Shown here piece after piece: positions 23,718-31,452 of a stretch of 31,452 nucleotides of DNA; within the stretch, counting starts at the first letter, position 1, and every line of letters begins with the position of its first letter. The stretch is from JARDZI01 sp041639705 (GTDB lineage: Bacteria; Bacillota; Clostridia; Clostridiales; Caloramatoraceae). The position numbers were made by a program, and so were the translations under genes. The notes beneath the pieces are model-generated. The model was not told the origin of the DNA and ran no database searches. It was given only the letters and a program-made list of their open reading frames with translations. The DNA lies in NCBI GenBank assembly GCA_041639705.1, contig JBEQBT010000008.1:1-31452 (forward strand), in the 5' to 3' direction.

Positions 23718-25349
23718 TTGTCAAATGAAAACATATTACTAAAAATCCAGGGTGTTGGCAAGCAATTTGATGGGAATAGAGTATTAAAGGATATTAACTT
23801 TTCACTTGAAAAGGGTAAAATATTAGGGCTGGTTGGTGAAAATGGTGCTGGTAAATCAACACTAATGAAAATACTATTTGGAATGAAAGATATTTCAGAA
23901 ACTGGAGGCTATGAGGGCGAGATATATCTTGATGGTGAGAAATTAAACTTCAAAAGTCCCCTTGATGCATTAAATGCAGGAATTGGAATGGTTCATCAAG
24001 AGTTTTCACTTATACCGGGTTTTACTACAACTGAAAATATATTATTGAACATGGAAAAAACCAAGTCCAGTGTAATATCAAGGGTACTTGGAAAAAGACT
24101 TGAAACTATTGATAAGAGAGAAATGAAAAAGAGTGCCCAAAAGGCAATAGATACACTTGGAATACAGCTTGATCCAGATATGCTTGTTTCAGAAATGCCT
24201 GTTGGCCATAAACAGTTTATAGAGATTGCACGTGAAATAGATAGGGAAAAAGTAAAATTGCTTGTTTTAGATGAACCCACAGCGGTTTTGACTGAATCAG
24301 AGGCAGAAATACTCCTTAAAGCCATGAGAAGACTTGCTGATATGGGGGTTTCAATTATTTTTATTTCACATAGACTAAATGAGATTACAGAAGCATGTGA
24401 TAAAATTGTAGTCCTAAGGGATGGAGTTATTGTGGTAGAAAAGCAAGCTTCTGGAGTAAATGTAAGGCAGATTGCTGAATGGATGGTTGGTAGAGATATA
24501 GGTGATAAAAAAGCTAAACATGTAAAAATAGTAGATGTTACAGATGATAATAAGGATGTTATTCTTGAAGTAAAGAATCTCTGGGTAGACATGCCTGGGG
24601 AAACCGTAAGGAATGTATCCTTTAAGGTTAAGCGAGGGGAGATATTTGGAATAGGTGGTCTTGCAGGACAAGGGAAACTAGGAATTCCTAATGGAATAAT
24701 TGGTTTACTTCCAGCAGGCGGGGAAGTTATATTCAATGAAAAACCACTGGAGCTAAACTCAACTTATAATGCATTAAAAAGTGGACTGGCATTTGTATCT
24801 GAAGATAGAAGAGGTGTAGGCCTTTTATTAGACGAGCCAATTGACTGGAATATTGCTTTTAATGCAATGCAGGTTCATGATAATTTTTTAATTTCCGTAT
24901 TGGGTGGATTAATCAAGTGGCGTGATGATAGGGCAATGAGAAGATGTGCTAGAGAATATATTAATGCCTTGGAAATAAGATGTACAAGTGAGAAGCAGCT
25001 TACAAGACAGCTTTCAGGAGGTAATCAGCAAAAGGTATGCCTTGCAAAAGCCTTTGCATTAGAGCCAACCCTTTTATTCGTATCAGAACCTACTAGAGGT
25101 ATAGATGTTGGAGCAAAAAGCCTTGTACTTGATGCATTAAGACGCTACAATGAGGAAAACAATACTACAATCGTAATGGTGTCCTCAGAGCTTGAAGAGT
25201 TAAAATCCATTTGCAATAGAATTGCAATTGTTAGTGAAGGAAAGGTAGCAGGTATTCTACCACCTAGTGCAGAGGCAGCAGAGTTTGGATTGCTTATGTC
25301 TGGGTTAAATCAATTGAGAGAAGAAGGTGAAAAGCATGAGCAGGATTAG
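23718..25349 (+). CDS. Double-domain ABC transporter ATPase (RbsA/BMP-importer type)
   Basis: A 543-residue cytoplasmic ATPase with two nucleotide-binding domains fused. Domain 1 has a normal Walker A (GENGAGKST, 40-48), Walker B (LLVLDEP, D185/E186) and H218, but its signature is degenerate (MPVGHKQ, about 160-166). Domain 2 has an intact signature (LSGGNQQ, 432-438) but a Walker A lacking the Ser/Thr (GLAGQGKL, K320-L321) and Walker B with Ser for Asp (FVSEP, S456/E457). This predicts one competent ATP site formed from domain 1 Walker motifs and the domain 2 signature. Start is TTG at 23718 with AGAGGTGA. The end overlaps the next gene by 14 bases. Confidence 0.92.
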   Translation: MSNENILLKIQGVGKQFDGNRVLKDINFSLEKGKILGLVGENGAGKSTLMKILFGMKDISETGGYEGEIYLDGEKLNFKSPLDALNAGIGMVHQEFSLIPGFTTTENILLNMEKTKSSVISRVLGKRLETIDKREMKKSAQKAIDTLGIQLDPDMLVSEMPVGHKQFIEIAREIDREKVKLLVLDEPTAVLTESEAEILLKAMRRLADMGVSIIFISHRLNEITEACDKIVVLRDGVIVVEKQASGVNVRQIAEWMVGRDIGDKKAKHVKIVDVTDDNKDVILEVKNLWVDMPGETVRNVSFKVKRGEIFGIGGLAGQGKLGIPNGIIGLLPAGGEVIFNEKPLELNSTYNALKSGLAFVSEDRRGVGLLLDEPIDWNIAFNAMQVHDNFLISVLGGLIKWRDDRAMRRCAREYINALEIRCTSEKQLTRQLSGGNQQKVCLAKAFALEPTLLFVSEPTRGIDVGAKSLVLDALRRYNEENNTTIVMVSSELEELKSICNRIAIVSEGKVAGILPPSAEAAEFGLLMSGLNQLREEGEKHEQD

Positions 25350-26370
25350 GAGCTTTATAAAAAATTTTGGGTGGCCGCGCATTATTATAGGCTTATTCCT
25401 GGTATCCTTGTTCATTGCAGGACCGTTTTTTGGAGTAAAAACCGATGCATCATTAAACGACGTATTGGTGCGTTTTGGAATGAATGCTGTTCTTGTTCTC
25501 TCAATGGTACCAATGATACAGTCAGGATGCGGTTTGAATTTCGGTATACCTGTTGGACTTATAGCCGGGCTTATAGGTGCTGTAATGAGTCTTGAATTAC
25601 ATCTTACTGGTATAGCAGGCATAGGGGCTGCAATGGGTATAGCTATTGTTGCAGCAACAATCTTAGGATATGGATATGGGTTGCTTTTAAACAGAGTTAA
25701 GGGCGATGAGATGATAATTGCCACATATGTTGGTTATTCAATCGTATTTTTTATGAATATTATGTGGATAGTACTTCCATTTCGGAATCCCTCCAGCGTA
25801 CAAGGCTTTAAAGGGGAAGGACTTCGTGCTACAATAAGTGTTGAGGAATATTGGATTCGTGCAATCAGTGATATATTAAAAATTAAAGTAACAGACAGCT
25901 TTACGATTCCAATTGGAATGTTCATATTTTTTGCTTTTATGAGTATATTAGTTTGGGGATTTTTTAGAACAAAAATTGGCACTGCTATAACAGCGGTTGG
26001 CTCCAATCCTGAATTTGCAAGGGCTTCAGGTATTAATGTTAATAAAATGAGAACAATATCTGTAGTCTTGTCAACTATAATTGCAGCAATTGGAATGATT
26101 GTTTACCAGCAAAGTTTTGGTTTCGTCCAAATGTTTAGTGCTCCACTTGCATTTGTGTTTCCGTCAGTAGCTGCTGTTCTTCTTGGTGGAGCCTCTGTAA
26201 ATAAAGCATCTATTGCTAATGTTATTATAGGAACCCTATTGTTTCAGGGTATACTTACAATGACACCTTCAGTAATTAACAGTGCAATTAATATAGACGT
26301 TTCGGAAATTCTAAGAATTGTTATATCTAATGGGATGATCGTATATGCCCTTACCAGGAAAGGGAGGTAA
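25336..26370 (+). CDS. ABC transporter permease 1 (BPD_transp_2 / BMP-importer type)
   Basis: A 344-residue permease with about eight to ten hydrophobic helices, e.g. IIIGLFLVSLFIAGPFFG and AAMGIAIVAATILGYGYGLLL. Family features are LLNRVKGDEMIIATYVGY, RTKIGTAITAVGSNPEFARASGINVNKMR, and VAAVLLGGASVNKASIANVIIGT. ATG at 25336 is chosen because AAGGTGA lies six bases upstream; an in-frame GTG at 25327 overlaps that site. The start overlaps the ATPase gene, so the two are probably translationally coupled. It pairs with the next gene to form the channel. Confidence 0.9.
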   Translation: MSRIRSFIKNFGWPRIIIGLFLVSLFIAGPFFGVKTDASLNDVLVRFGMNAVLVLSMVPMIQSGCGLNFGIPVGLIAGLIGAVMSLELHLTGIAGIGAAMGIAIVAATILGYGYGLLLNRVKGDEMIIATYVGYSIVFFMNIMWIVLPFRNPSSVQGFKGEGLRATISVEEYWIRAISDILKIKVTDSFTIPIGMFIFFAFMSILVWGFFRTKIGTAITAVGSNPEFARASGINVNKMRTISVVLSTIIAAIGMIVYQQSFGFVQMFSAPLAFVFPSVAAVLLGGASVNKASIANVIIGTLLFQGILTMTPSVINSAINIDVSEILRIVISNGMIVYALTRKGR

Positions 26371-26374
26371 AAAC

Positions 26375-27484
26375 ATGAAGCTTGACAATAAAAAGTTTAA
26401 AAGGGTTTTGACGGGTAGTGCGGTGCCTATTCTATTTTTATTTATAAGTGTATTAGCAATACCTCTCTCAAACTTTACTGGAACATACTTAATTAGAGAA
26501 ATAGTAACACGTCTTTCTAGAGATACCTTTCTAGTATTGGCATTATTGCTGCCAGTAATGGCCGGAATGGGAATTAACTTTGGTATGGTTTTAGGTGCTA
26601 TGGCAGGTCAGATAGGGCTTATATTTATTACTGACTGGGGAATTATAGGGTGGCAAGGACTTGTACTGGCAATGATAATTAGTACTCCTATAGCCATACT
26701 TTTAGGTTATTTCGGAGGTGTTGTTTTAAACAGAGCAAAGGGACGAGAAATGATTACTTCTATGATGTTAGGTCTTTTTATTGCAGGTATATATCAATTT
26801 TTCCTACTTTATTTAGCTGGTACTGTAATACCTATAAAAAGAGCTACACTGCTTCTATCAAGAGGCTATGGAATTAGAAATGCAATCACTTTAGATGTTG
26901 CCAGTGGCTTTGATAATATTTGGAAAATCATAATAAAGGGTGTACCTATACCAATAGGGACCTTTCTAATAATTGTTGTAATATGTATATTCACTGTATG
27001 GTTCAGAAAAACAAAACTAGGACAGGACATGAGAGCTGTTGGTCAGGATATGGTAGTATCAAATACGGCAGGTATTAAGGTTGATAAAACTCGTATACAA
27101 TCAATAATTATTTCTACTGTTCTAGCAGCTTTTGGCCAAATTATATTTTTGCAGAATATAGGTACCTTAAATACTTATAATGGAGCTGACCAGGCGGCAC
27201 TGTTTGCAGCAGCATCCCTACTTGTAGGTGGTGCCACAGTAAGTATGGCTACAATCCCGAATGCAATAATTGGTACTGCTTTGTTCCAGATAATGTTTGT
27301 AGTTATGCCAATGGCAGGTAAAAACCTTACAGGCTCTGCAATGATTGGAGAATATTTAAGAACCTTTGTATCCTATGGAGTTGTTACTACAGCTTTAGTA
27401 CTTCATGCATGGAAAAGACAAAAGGATAAGGATAATGACAGAGCCTATCTGAGAACAGGAGATGGCGGAAATACAGCAAAATAG
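26375..27484 (+). CDS. ABC transporter permease 2 (BPD_transp_2 / BMP-importer type)
   Basis: A 369-residue permease, homologous to the preceding one (shared VVLNRAKGREMITSMMLG, RKTKLGQDMRAVGQDMVVSNTAGIKVDKTR and LLVGGATVSMATIPNAIIGT). ATG at 26375 follows GGGAGG and starts four bases after the previous stop; earlier in-frame starts lie inside permease 1. The two different permeases presumably form a heterodimer, as in BMP-type nucleoside importers. The C-terminal tail is charged (WKRQKDKDNDRAYLRTGDGG) and cytoplasmic. A strong terminator follows ten bases after the stop. Confidence 0.9.
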   Translation: MKLDNKKFKRVLTGSAVPILFLFISVLAIPLSNFTGTYLIREIVTRLSRDTFLVLALLLPVMAGMGINFGMVLGAMAGQIGLIFITDWGIIGWQGLVLAMIISTPIAILLGYFGGVVLNRAKGREMITSMMLGLFIAGIYQFFLLYLAGTVIPIKRATLLLSRGYGIRNAITLDVASGFDNIWKIIIKGVPIPIGTFLIIVVICIFTVWFRKTKLGQDMRAVGQDMVVSNTAGIKVDKTRIQSIIISTVLAAFGQIIFLQNIGTLNTYNGADQAALFAAASLLVGGATVSMATIPNAIIGTALFQIMFVVMPMAGKNLTGSAMIGEYLRTFVSYGVVTTALVLHAWKRQKDKDNDRAYLRTGDGGNTAK

Positions 27485-27493
27485 CAGGATTAT

Positions 27494-27529
27494 AAAAGGT
27501 TGATCTAGTTTTAACTTGATCAACCTTTT
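27494..27529. terminator. Bidirectional terminator between importer and ilvE
   Basis: AAAAGGTTGATC (27494-27505) pairs perfectly with GATCAACCTTTT (27518-27529), followed by GTTTTT on the plus strand and by a T-rich stretch when read from the minus strand. It lies between two convergent genes and can serve both. Confidence 0.88.
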
Positions 27530-27533
27530 GTTT

Positions 27534-28448
27534 TTAGTATACAGGAGTGCAGTATTTAAGATATTTTGGGCTGTCTCCCCCTGCAATTATCATATATTGT
27601 TCTTTAAGCATTTTTGTTATGATGCCTGTTTTCCCGCTGCCAATAACTCTTCTATCAACAGAAACAATAGGGGTAACCTCCATTGCTGTACCTGAGAAAA
27701 ACAATTCATCTGCACCATATAATTCGACTCTTGAAATGCTTCTTTCAACTGTTTCTATTCCGAAGTCTGACTTAGCTACCTTAATAACAGTATCTCTTGT
27801 TATTCCCTCTAGAATATTATCACTTGGTGGAGGTGTAATTAGCTTTCCATCCTTAACCATAAATATGTTTTCTCCAGAGCCTTCACATACATTCCCCTCA
27901 CCAGTTAAAAATATTGCCTCATCAAATCCATTCTGACAAACCTCAAGGTGTGCAAGTGCAGAGTTTAAGTATGCAGCAGTGGCCTTTGTCCTGCCTGGTA
28001 TCATGTTGTTGTTAACCCTCTTCCATGAGGTAATAGACACATCAAGTGCTTCCTTTGATGCAAACCTTTCAAGTGGCTGGCAGTATACAGCAAGCTCATT
28101 TTCATTATCAAAAAGTGTTGGAGAAATTGCATTGGAGCTTTTGTAGGCTATTGGCCTAATATATACAGTTGTTTTATAATTGTTCTTTTTAATCAGTTCA
28201 ACAGTTAAATCACATAGCTCCTGGCAGGTATAGGGTATATTTATATTTAGTACCTTACAGGAATTTAAAAGCCTTTTATAATGATCATAAAGCCTGAAAA
28301 CATATAGCTGGGATGCTTCCTCATTCCAATAGGCTCTTATTCCTTCAAAGCAGCCAAGTCCATAATTAAATGCTTTATTTCTAATACCTGGATTTACATC
28401 CTTTTCATCAACTATTTGTCCTTTATAATATACATATGAATTAGCCAT
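27534..28448 (-). CDS. ilvE: Branched-chain amino acid aminotransferase
   Basis: A 304-residue PLP enzyme catalysing the last step of leucine, isoleucine and valine synthesis in the cytoplasm. Fold-type IV features: NYGLGCFEGIRAYW near the N-terminus, the PLP lysine K155 in IPGRTKATAAYLNSALA, GNVCEGSGENIF, and LEGITRDTVI. Length matches IlvE (about 300). The ATG follows GGAGG on the minus strand. It lies 244 bases downstream of ilvB, with a large palindromic repeat in the gap, and is last in the leuB-ilvB-ilvE run. The DELFFSGTAMEVTPI segment also fits IlvE rather than D-amino acid aminotransferase. Confidence 0.92.
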   Translation of the reverse strand: MANSYVYYKGQIVDEKDVNPGIRNKAFNYGLGCFEGIRAYWNEEASQLYVFRLYDHYKRLLNSCKVLNINIPYTCQELCDLTVELIKKNNYKTTVYIRPIAYKSSNAISPTLFDNENELAVYCQPLERFASKEALDVSITSWKRVNNNMIPGRTKATAAYLNSALAHLEVCQNGFDEAIFLTGEGNVCEGSGENIFMVKDGKLITPPPSDNILEGITRDTVIKVAKSDFGIETVERSISRVELYGADELFFSGTAMEVTPIVSVDRRVIGSGKTGIITKMLKEQYMIIAGGDSPKYLKYCTPVY

Positions 28449-28549
28449 AAATTACCTCCTACATTTAATTTTTCTGAAATATATAAAAAATCTCTATTTA
28501 CATTTTCATTTCATTCCCAAAAGTGTTTATCTGCGATAAATGAAAGTGG

Positions 28550-28623
28550 CCTGTCATTCTGAACGTAGTGAAGAATCTTTCCAAGATGCCTATAGGATCC
28601 TTCACTACGTTCAGGATGACAGG
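28550..28623. repeat. Dispersed palindromic repeat, full copy
   Basis: Two 28-base arms (28550-28577 and 28596-28623) are complementary apart from two positions, around an 18-base loop. The core is CTGAACGTAGTGAAG/CTTCACTACGTTCAG. The loop and right arm match the degraded copy at 22085-22168. In RNA it would form a long hairpin between ilvB and ilvE and may affect expression of ilvE. Confidence 0.8.
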
Positions 28624-28692
28624 GGTAGAACTTAATGGAAACAACAGATGTGAAAATGTAATGCTATAAGTGCGAGAAATAATCTGTATACG

Positions 28693-30363
28693 TTACCCTA
28701 CGTGTTTGCAATTTGTAAGTCCACTACCAAGTGGAACCATTGGAGTCGCCATGTTATCCTCATCTATTATACATTCAATCAAAACCGGTTTTTTCATAGA
28801 TAGTGCTTTGCTTAAAACTTCCTCAACATCCTCATTTTTTGTAAGCTTCATTGAAAAAATACCAAATGCAGCTGCAAGCTTTGTAAACTCAACATCAGGT
28901 GTTACATCTGTTTCAGATATCCTGTTGTTAAAGAAAAGCTTTTGCCACTGTTTAACCATTCCTAATGAGCTGTTGTTAAGTACAATCTGTATTAGGGGTA
29001 TTTGATATTTTGATACTGTTGCCAGCTCCTGCATGTTCATTTTAAAGCTTCCGTCACCTGCAATATTTATAACCTGTTTATCAGGTCTTCCAATTGCACT
29101 TCCAATTGCTGCACCAAGTCCAAAACCCATGGTACCAAGACCTCCTGATGATATAAATGTCCTTGGCTCGTTAAAGCTATAATATTTAGCAGTCCACATT
29201 TGATTTTGGCCAACCTCAGTACATATTATGGCCTTACCATCTGTTAAATCCTTTAGCTTCTTAAGCAGATATTCTGGACTAAGACTTCCATTGTAGGGAG
29301 TTTCACTATCAAGATTGGTTTTCCAATTCTCCACATTCTTGTTCCAGATTGAGTAATCTTTACTATTAATCCCCTTAAGAAGCCTTTCTAATATACACTT
29401 TAAATCTCCACAAAGGGAAACATCAGAATTAATATTTTTATCAAATTCCGAAGGATCTATATTTACATCAATAATTTTAGCCCTGGATGCAAATTCATCT
29501 GTCTTACATGTAACTCTGTCATTAAATCTTGTTCCAAGACCTATAATCAAATCAGCATGGCTAACTGCGTAATTAGAGCAAAAGCTCCCGTGCATTCCTA
29601 CCATACCCATAAATAATGGGTGATCACCTGGAAAACTTCCCAATCCCATAAGTGAACATGACAAGGGAGCATTGATTCTCTCTGCAAGAGTTTTGAGCTC
29701 GGCATGAGCACCTGAACTTATTACTCCCCCCCCTGCATAAATGACAGGACACTTACTTTCATTTATATATTTCAATGTCTTTTCCATAGCCTCATTATTA
29801 TATAAATAGTTTTCAGATGAATTGGCATTATCTTCAATCAACTTTGGAGTGTATTCTATATTAAACTGTTGTACATCCTTAGGTATATCAATAAGTACTG
29901 GACCGGGTCTTCCTGCTTTTGCGATTTTAAATGCTTCTCTTATGATATCAGGAAGGGTTTCTGGTTCCATAACAAGAAAATTAGTCTTGGTTATACCCTT
30001 AGTTATTTCTGTTATATTAATCTCCTGAAAGCTATCCTTACCTATAAGGTGCCTGGATACTTGTCCTGTTATTATAACCAAAGGTATAGAATCTCTGTAT
30101 GCAGTAGCTATTCCTGTTACAGTGTTTGAGGCTCCAGGACCCGAGGTGACTAGAACAACACCCACCTTCCCTGTAGCTCTGGCATATCCGTCTGCTGCAT
30201 GGGTTGCACCCTGTTCATGTACTGTGAGAATATGTGTCAAAGCCTTTTCATCATATAATTCATCATAAATATTAAGAACTGTTCCCCCTGGATATCCAAA
30301 TATTGTGTCTACACCCTGTTCCTTTAAACATTCAACAAGTACTCTTGCACCTTTCATTTTCAT
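28693..30363 (-). CDS. ilvB: Acetolactate synthase large subunit
   Basis: A 556-residue thiamine-diphosphate enzyme joining pyruvate (or pyruvate and 2-oxobutyrate) to start valine, leucine and isoleucine synthesis. Visible motifs: the catalytic glutamate E50 in VHEQGATHAADGYAR, FGYPGG, the FAD-region GLGTRFNDR, and the ThDP-binding GDGSFKMN...NN pattern near residues 445-475. Length fits biosynthetic IlvB/IlvI. No small regulatory subunit (ilvN/ilvH) is adjacent in the window. Start: the first ATG with AAAGGAG nine bases upstream; a second ATG two codons later is possible. It begins 22 bases after leuB, so they are probably co-transcribed. Confidence 0.94.
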   Translation of the reverse strand: MKMKGARVLVECLKEQGVDTIFGYPGGTVLNIYDELYDEKALTHILTVHEQGATHAADGYARATGKVGVVLVTSGPGASNTVTGIATAYRDSIPLVIITGQVSRHLIGKDSFQEINITEITKGITKTNFLVMEPETLPDIIREAFKIAKAGRPGPVLIDIPKDVQQFNIEYTPKLIEDNANSSENYLYNNEAMEKTLKYINESKCPVIYAGGGVISSGAHAELKTLAERINAPLSCSLMGLGSFPGDHPLFMGMVGMHGSFCSNYAVSHADLIIGLGTRFNDRVTCKTDEFASRAKIIDVNIDPSEFDKNINSDVSLCGDLKCILERLLKGINSKDYSIWNKNVENWKTNLDSETPYNGSLSPEYLLKKLKDLTDGKAIICTEVGQNQMWTAKYYSFNEPRTFISSGGLGTMGFGLGAAIGSAIGRPDKQVINIAGDGSFKMNMQELATVSKYQIPLIQIVLNNSSLGMVKQWQKLFFNNRISETDVTPDVEFTKLAAAFGIFSMKLTKNEDVEEVLSKALSMKKPVLIECIIDEDNMATPMVPLGSGLTNCKHVG

Positions 30364-30385
30364 GTTTATTTTCTCCTTTCCTCTA

Positions 30386-31452
30386 TTATTTATAAATCTC
30401 AGCTGTTATTAAATCACCTAGCTCTTCCGTACCAATCGAAATCATGCCTGGCATCATAATATCTGAAGTTCTATAGCCCTTATCTAAAATACTTGATACT
30501 GCAGCATATATTTTATTTGCTGCTTCCTCCATTTTGAAGCCATACTGGAGCATCATTCCACAGCTTAAAATAGTTGCTATGGGGTTTGCAAGATTTTTGC
30601 CTGCAATATCAGGTGCTGAACCGTGTATTGGTTCAAATATTCCCTTCCCATCTGAGTTTAAGCTGGCTGAAGGCAGCATACCAAGGGAGCCTGTAAGCAT
30701 AGATGCCTCATCGCTTAATATATCACCAAACAGGTTTTCGGTAACAATAACGTCAAACTGACGAGGATTTCTAATTAGCTGCATAGCAGCATTATCAACA
30801 TACATATAATCAAGCTTTACATCCGTGTATGACCTTGACAGCTCTGTTACTGTCTCTCTCCAAAGCCTTGAGCTTTCAAGGACATTTGCCTTGTCTACAA
30901 GAGTTAACTTGTTTTTTCTGCCCCTTGCTATTTCAAATGCAACTCTGGCGACTCTTTTAATCTCTTCAGTGTTATAAATCATTAAGTCCCAGGCTGACAT
31001 TCCATTTTCCGTTTCACGTCTTCCCTTATCACCGAAATATGCACCACCAGTAAGCTCTCTGACTACCATTATGTCAAGTTCACAACCTAGTACATCTTCC
31101 TTGATTGAGGATGAGGCAATAAGCTGAGGATGAAGCTTTGCAGGTCTCAGGTTTGCAAATGCATTTAAGGATTTTCTTAATCTTAAAAGTCCACTTTCAG
31201 CTCTTTTTGAGGCTTCAACATTATCCCATTTAGGACCGCCTACAGCCCCAAGTAGTACGCTGTCAGCTTCAAGACAAGCCTTCTCAGTGACCGGTGGGTA
31301 TGGATTATCATACTTGTCAATTGCACATCCACCCATTAGATATTCTTTAAATTCCATTTCTACCCAGTATTTTTCACATACTGCCTTAAGCACCTTAAGC
31401 CCCTGCTTCATCGTCTCAGGACCAATTCCATCTCCAGGCAGAACGGCTATTT
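30386..31452 (-). CDS. leuB: 3-Isopropylmalate dehydrogenase (5' end outside window)
   Basis: Oxidises and decarboxylates 3-isopropylmalate in leucine synthesis. The frame runs off the window's right edge; the last bases encode IAVLPGDGIGPETMKQG, the classic N-terminus of the family, so only a few residues are missing and the ATG at 31411 is internal. Other motifs: LLGAVGGPKWD, RPAKLHP, VRELTGGAYFG, ENLFGDILSDEASMLTGSLGMLPSASL, and FEPIHGSAPDIAGKNLANP. These fit LeuB rather than isocitrate or tartrate dehydrogenase. It is first of three branched-chain genes seen here; leuA, leuC and leuD may lie further to the right. Confidence 0.95.
   Translation of the reverse strand, partial: IAVLPGDGIGPETMKQGLKVLKAVCEKYWVEMEFKEYLMGGCAIDKYDNPYPPVTEKACLEADSVLLGAVGGPKWDNVEASKRAESGLLRLRKSLNAFANLRPAKLHPQLIASSSIKEDVLGCELDIMVVRELTGGAYFGDKGRRETENGMSAWDLMIYNTEEIKRVARVAFEIARGRKNKLTLVDKANVLESSRLWRETVTELSRSYTDVKLDYMYVDNAAMQLIRNPRQFDVIVTENLFGDILSDEASMLTGSLGMLPSASLNSDGKGIFEPIHGSAPDIAGKNLANPIATILSCGMMLQYGFKMEEAANKIYAAVSSILDKGYRTSDIMMPGMISIGTEELGDLITAEIYK

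Noticed and set aside
23996..24736. 246-codon minus-strand open frame opposite the importer ATPase
   Set aside because: It mirrors a clearly real ATPase gene, has a Ser/Ile/Thr-heavy composition typical of antisense frames, and no ribosome site or known motif.

Overview
The window is an AT-rich chromosomal segment (roughly 35% GC by eye). It looks like an anaerobic low-GC Firmicute, most likely a Clostridium-type organism. The reasons are strong GGAGG-type ribosome binding sites, frequent TTG/GTG starts, AT-rich intergenic DNA, a molybdopterin/Fe-S redox pair with no aerobic respiratory genes nearby, and many ABC importers. No rRNA, tRNA, CRISPR array, intact transposase or phage gene was seen.

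Layout. (1) 1-5699: a dipeptide/oligopeptide ABC importer: a permease (left end cut by the window), two ATPases, a cytoplasmic M14-type zinc peptidase, and a lipoprotein solute-binding protein. The binding protein has its own good promoter, just after a cluster of hairpins that may be an IS200/IS605-type remnant. (2) 5794-11485: a DmsA-like molybdopterin oxidoreductase with its four-cluster ferredoxin partner, an ankyrin-repeat protein, and a stand-alone GltD-like NADPH/FAD/Fe-S oxidoreductase. The DmsA-like protein has no Tat signal, and no membrane anchor subunit is encoded beside it. (3) 11829-16238: a nucleoside hydrolase and a GH38 alpha-mannosidase, each behind hairpin-rich spacers. (4) 16300-17600: a decayed MFS transporter fragment, then about 0.8 kb with no forward gene. 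On the minus strand this stretch has a near-consensus sigma-A promoter leading into a possible small RNA or micro-ORF. (5) 17685-22057: a four-gene sensory cassette: membrane-anchored peptide-type solute-binding protein, small anchored protein of unknown function, multi-pass histidine kinase, and response regulator. (6) 22400-27484: an RbsA/BMP-type ABC importer whose binding lipoprotein looks like the DUF3798 family, with one double ATPase and two permeases. (7) 27534-31452 on the minus strand: leuB (cut by the window end), ilvB and ilvE for branched-chain amino acid synthesis. A dispersed palindromic repeat lies between ilvB and ilvE.

How the parts may work together. Region 1 is a peptide import and breakdown unit. 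Region 2 is probably a soluble electron-transfer unit reducing (or oxidising) an unknown small molecule. Region 5 is the most unusual arrangement: a binding protein without its permease or ATPase partners sits in an apparent operon with a kinase/regulator pair and directly upstream of another importer. This suggests an extracellular solute is sensed through the anchored binding protein and that the neighbouring importer is a target. That link is inference from gene order only.
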